7,923 nt of DNA from Blautia sp. GTDB taxonomy: Bacteria; Bacillota; Clostridia; Lachnospirales; Lachnospiraceae. Location of the stretch: assembly GCA_017420455.1 (NCBI GenBank), contig JAFOJB010000414.1, positions 1-7,923 on the forward strand, written 5' to 3'. The notes under the pieces were generated by a model that saw nothing but the letters and a program-made list of their open reading frames with translations, was not told the DNA's origin and ran no database searches. Position numbers and translations under genes: made by a program. Below are positions 6,019 to 7,923 of the stretch, in pieces (positions within the stretch are counted from its first letter, which is position 1; the number at the start of each line of letters is the position of its first letter).

Positions 6019-6879
6019 TCAGGCTCCTTTCGATTCCAGTATCAGTTTTATCACTTCCACATCTGCCGGCAGCCATTTCACCTGATCCAGCTCGTCCAGG
6101 GACAGCCACCTGGCAGCCTCATGCTCCAGAAGGGTCAGTTCTCCTTCCCGGACATCCGCCTGGAAGCAGTCCATGACCAGATGGAAATCCGGATAATCGT
6201 ATTCTACCGTGCCAAGAAATTTCCCTACCTGGATCTTTACCGCCAGCTCCTCCCGGATTTCCCGCTCCAGGGCCTGCTCTGCAGATTCCCCCGGTTCGAC
6301 CTTGCCGCCGGGAAATTCCCACCAGTCCTTATAGTCTCCGTATCCTCTCTGGGTTGCGAAGATCTTTCCCTCCTTCCGGAGTACCGCTGCGACGACATGG
6401 ACTCTCTTTAAAAATCCTTTCCGTTTCCTGGCGGTTTCGATCAGATCAACAGCTTCTTCAAACGCTGCAGGAAGGAAACCGCTCACATCCGTCCTGCCTT
6501 TCTTTTCTCCGGCCTTGATCTGCTCCCAGTTCAGAAGAACCTCTCCGGCTGTGTTCACCCTGGTATCCCCGAATACATGGGGATGCCGGCGGATCATTTT
6601 CTCCTTGATGGTATTCACCACATCCTCCAGTGTGAAGAGCCCTTCCTCCGATGCGATCTGGGCGTGCATGACCACCTGGAGCAGAAGATCTCCCAGCTCC
6701 TCCTTCATGTTCTCGGGATTCCCGGTCCGGTCATATACATTGATGCCGCAGATAACCTCCGCAGCCTCTTCGATGCAGGCCGGCTTCAGGCTCATATGGG
6801 TCTGCTCCCTGTCCCAGGGACAGCCATCCTCCGCACGCAGCCGCCGCACCACCTCGGTCAGCTCATCAAAAGCTTCCAT
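6019..6879 (-). CDS. mazG: MazG nucleotide pyrophosphohydrolase - NUDIX (MutT-like) fusion
   Basis: A 286-residue fusion of two nucleotide-pool-cleaning enzymes. Residues 1 to about 125 are a MazG domain: GCPWDREQTHMSL, metal-binding E37-E38-x-x-E41 followed by E61-x-x-D64, then IRRHPHVFGD and NWEQIK. MazG hydrolyses NTPs, including aberrant ones, to NMP and PPi. Only the N-terminal MazG half is present; full MazG proteins have a second one. Residues 158-286 form a MutT-like NUDIX domain (HVVAAVLRKEGKIFATQRG, WWEFPGGKVEPGE). Its Nudix box runs from G192 through E198, R206-E207 and E210-E211 to V214, with Ala (A213) where the consensus has Gly. Such enzymes remove oxidised or non-canonical dNTPs. 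The ATG at 6879 has AAAAGGA 9 nt upstream. It is likely first in the run; the gap to the amidohydrolase is 2 bp. Individual activities are inferred from intact motifs. Confidence 0.9.
   Translation of the reverse strand: MEAFDELTEVVRRLRAEDGCPWDREQTHMSLKPACIEEAAEVICGINVYDRTGNPENMKEELGDLLLQVVMHAQIASEEGLFTLEDVVNTIKEKMIRRHPHVFGDTRVNTAGEVLLNWEQIKAGEKKGRTDVSGFLPAAFEEAVDLIETARKRKGFLKRVHVVAAVLRKEGKIFATQRGYGDYKDWWEFPGGKVEPGESAEQALEREIREELAVKIQVGKFLGTVEYDYPDFHLVMDCFQADVREGELTLLEHEAARWLSLDELDQVKWLPADVEVIKLILESKGA
6024..6028 (-). promoter_or_regulatory. Ribosome binding site of the amidohydrolase, inside the MazG-NUDIX 3' end
   Basis: AGGAG on the - strand lies within the last codons of the MazG-NUDIX gene, 7 nt before the GTG start at 6016. 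It fixes the start of the amidohydrolase and implies that ribosomes finishing the upstream gene reach it directly. Confidence 0.8.
6415..6420 (-). other. Shine-Dalgarno-like hexamer at the MazG/NUDIX junction
   Basis: AAAGGA on the - strand lies in frame inside the fusion gene, 6 nt before the Lys codon (6408) that opens the NUDIX domain (KRVHVVAAVL). No ATG, GTG or TTG follows at the right distance, so it is unlikely to start translation now. It may be a relic of a once-separate NUDIX gene. Confidence 0.35.
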
Positions 6880-7078
6880 CTTTTCTCATCCTTTTCTATT
6901 TTCTCTGTTCTTACTTCTTCTCAGCTCTTCCAACCAGGATCTGAATATACCTGTCTGCAGCACCAACAAGCACATTTCGATGAACGAGGTTTTCAGTTCC
7001 ACATCGCCCTGCAGCATCTGAGCACTATGTGGTCATTACAGCCAAATGCTATGGTGCGATATGAGGCAAAAAGGCAGT
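6880..7078 (-). other. Intergenic region upstream of mazG, with possible weak promoter and coding remnant
   Basis: The 199 bp gap contains the mazG ribosome binding site AAAAGGA (6889-6895). A TATATT hexamer on the - strand (6944-6949) could be a -10 box, but the -35 candidate at 17 bp spacing (TGCTTG, 6967-6972) is poor, so this is weak. Two short - strand frames look partly protein-like: one ends VGAADRYIQILVGRAEKK before a stop, the other is a 43-codon ATG frame (MLQGDVELKTSF...) that runs over the mazG ribosome binding site. I do not recognise either. They may be remnants of a lost gene or repeat. Confidence 0.35.
6889..6895 (-). promoter_or_regulatory. Ribosome binding site of mazG-NUDIX
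   Basis: AAAAGGA on the - strand lies 9 nt before the ATG at 6879 and supports that start, which also begins the conserved MazG N-terminus. Confidence 0.75.
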
Positions 7079-7923
7079 TCAGCGAAGTGATGCTTTTGTG
7101 CACTGGAAGCATCTATGGGCAGCCGTCCACCGGATGGAGGCTGCGATGGCTTCCAGCATATGCTCCGGGCTGTAGTCGTACAGTTCCACGACCACATTCC
7201 CCGGATATCCCATCTCCTTCAGGCGCTTCATGATTTCTTCCATGTGAATATAGCCGCTGCCTGTCACTTCTGCATAAACGCGGCTGCCGTCCGCGCAGAC
7301 CTTGCACTGGTCGTCCGGATAACGCCCGGTCAGGGAACGGTCCTTCAGATGAACGGTGCCGAGGGCACCCTTGAACCGCTCGAAGGCTCTTACTTCATCC
7401 TCTTTATGCAGTGCGAAATTCCCTGTATCAAACGCACACTTAATCCCAGGAACCGCCTTCATAAAATAATCCACGCCGTCCACGGTACAGAGAGGAGAGT
7501 CCAGACCGTCAAAATCCTCCACACAGACATCGATGCCTTTCTGCTGTCCGTAGGCGACAGCACGCTTAAAGGCATTGACCATATTTGTCAGCTTCTGTTC
7601 CCGGTACGATGTTCCCTTCGGCAGCATGCCCGGTACCAGCAGCACATTTTTTCCGCCAAGACGCACCGCCGCGTCGATCAGCCTTTCATAGCCCGTGTCC
7701 TCCGGGTTTTCACCAAAATCGTAGAACATATACAGGCCTTCCACGCCGATTTCTGCTGCCTTTACAAGGTCTTCTATCGCCCCGGGATTCTCCTCATAAG
7801 AGAAACCGCTCAGATAAAGCAGCTCCAGGCCTTCCTTCTTCAGGCTCTTCACCGCGTCAAGAACAGAAATGCCCGATTTACGGGCTCCATCCAGTATATT
7901 CTCATAAAATGCCGCAATCTTCA
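7079..7923 (-). CDS. Sugar phosphate isomerase/epimerase-like TIM-barrel protein (start at window edge)
   Basis: Cytoplasmic protein of the xylose isomerase-like TIM-barrel family, which acts on sugars or sugar phosphates with a divalent metal. The frame is open to the window edge, where the bases read TG-AAG-ATT (KIAAFYENIL). The start is probably an ATG cut by one base, giving about 281 residues; the GTG at 7852 is internal. On that numbering the likely metal ligands are E136 (VEDFD), D166 (AFDTGNF), H192 (VHLKD) and E248 (VELYD). The barrel ends near IRWTAAH; the last dozen residues (RCFQCTKASLR) are Cys/basic and look unlike a conserved end. A 7 bp inverted repeat GATGCTT/AAGCATC (7089-7113) lies in these last codons but has no T run right after it, so it is not a clear terminator. 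Substrate unknown. About 200 bp separate it from mazG, so the same transcript is possible but not shown. Confidence 0.85.
   Translation of the reverse strand, partial: KIAAFYENILDGARKSGISVLDAVKSLKKEGLELLYLSGFSYEENPGAIEDLVKAAEIGVEGLYMFYDFGENPEDTGYERLIDAAVRLGGKNVLLVPGMLPKGTSYREQKLTNMVNAFKRAVAYGQQKGIDVCVEDFDGLDSPLCTVDGVDYFMKAVPGIKCAFDTGNFALHKEDEVRAFERFKGALGTVHLKDRSLTGRYPDDQCKVCADGSRVYAEVTGSGYIHMEEIMKRLKEMGYPGNVVVELYDYSPEHMLEAIAASIRWTAAHRCFQCTKASLR

Noticed and set aside
7089..7113. Terminator at the end of the TIM-barrel gene
   Set aside because: The 7 bp stem is within coding sequence and the nearest T run is 16 nt farther on, so it does not have the form of an intrinsic terminator.

Overview
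The window looks like a chromosomal segment of a moderately GC-rich anaerobic Firmicute, most likely a Lachnospiraceae-type clostridium. This rests on AGGAG/AAAGGA-type ribosome binding sites, tightly packed genes, use of GTG starts, and the protein types (SlyD/FKBP, NifX-like, class II UvrA, MazG). The lineage is inferred from family resemblance; no database comparison was possible.

Layout. On the + strand, positions 1-784 hold the 3' part of an enolase-superfamily dipeptide epimerase (L-Ala-D/L-Glu epimerase type). A convergent intergenic region (785-1366) follows. It carries a degenerate repeat copy, a strong bidirectional hairpin terminator, and a complete MITE-like element of about 207 bp with imperfect terminal inverted repeats. 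On the - strand, read from high to low coordinates, a run of four genes follows: a MazG-NUDIX fusion (6879-6019), a metal-dependent amidohydrolase (6016-4874), a NifX-like/His-Cys-rich/SlyD-like fusion (4829-3987), and a class II UvrA lacking the UvrB-binding domain (3850-1367). Further upstream on the - strand is a sugar-phosphate isomerase/epimerase-like TIM-barrel protein (7923-7079). Its start codon is probably cut by the window edge by one base.

The first two genes of the run are separated by 2 bp and the next gap is 44 bp, so co-transcription is likely. The 136 bp gap before uvrA contains an inverted copy of the dispersed repeat and a short tandem repeat. uvrA may therefore be partly uncoupled. 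The MazG-NUDIX enzyme (nucleotide-pool sanitation) and UvrA (DNA damage recognition) share a genome-maintenance theme. The amidohydrolase and the metal-binding fusion have no assigned partner here.

The most unusual items are the NifX-SlyD metal-chaperone-like fusion with its HSCG-repeat linker, the MazG-NUDIX fusion with a Shine-Dalgarno-like relic at the domain junction, and the three-copy dispersed repeat family that ends flush with a stop codon. No tRNA, rRNA, CRISPR array, transposase gene or phage gene was seen.
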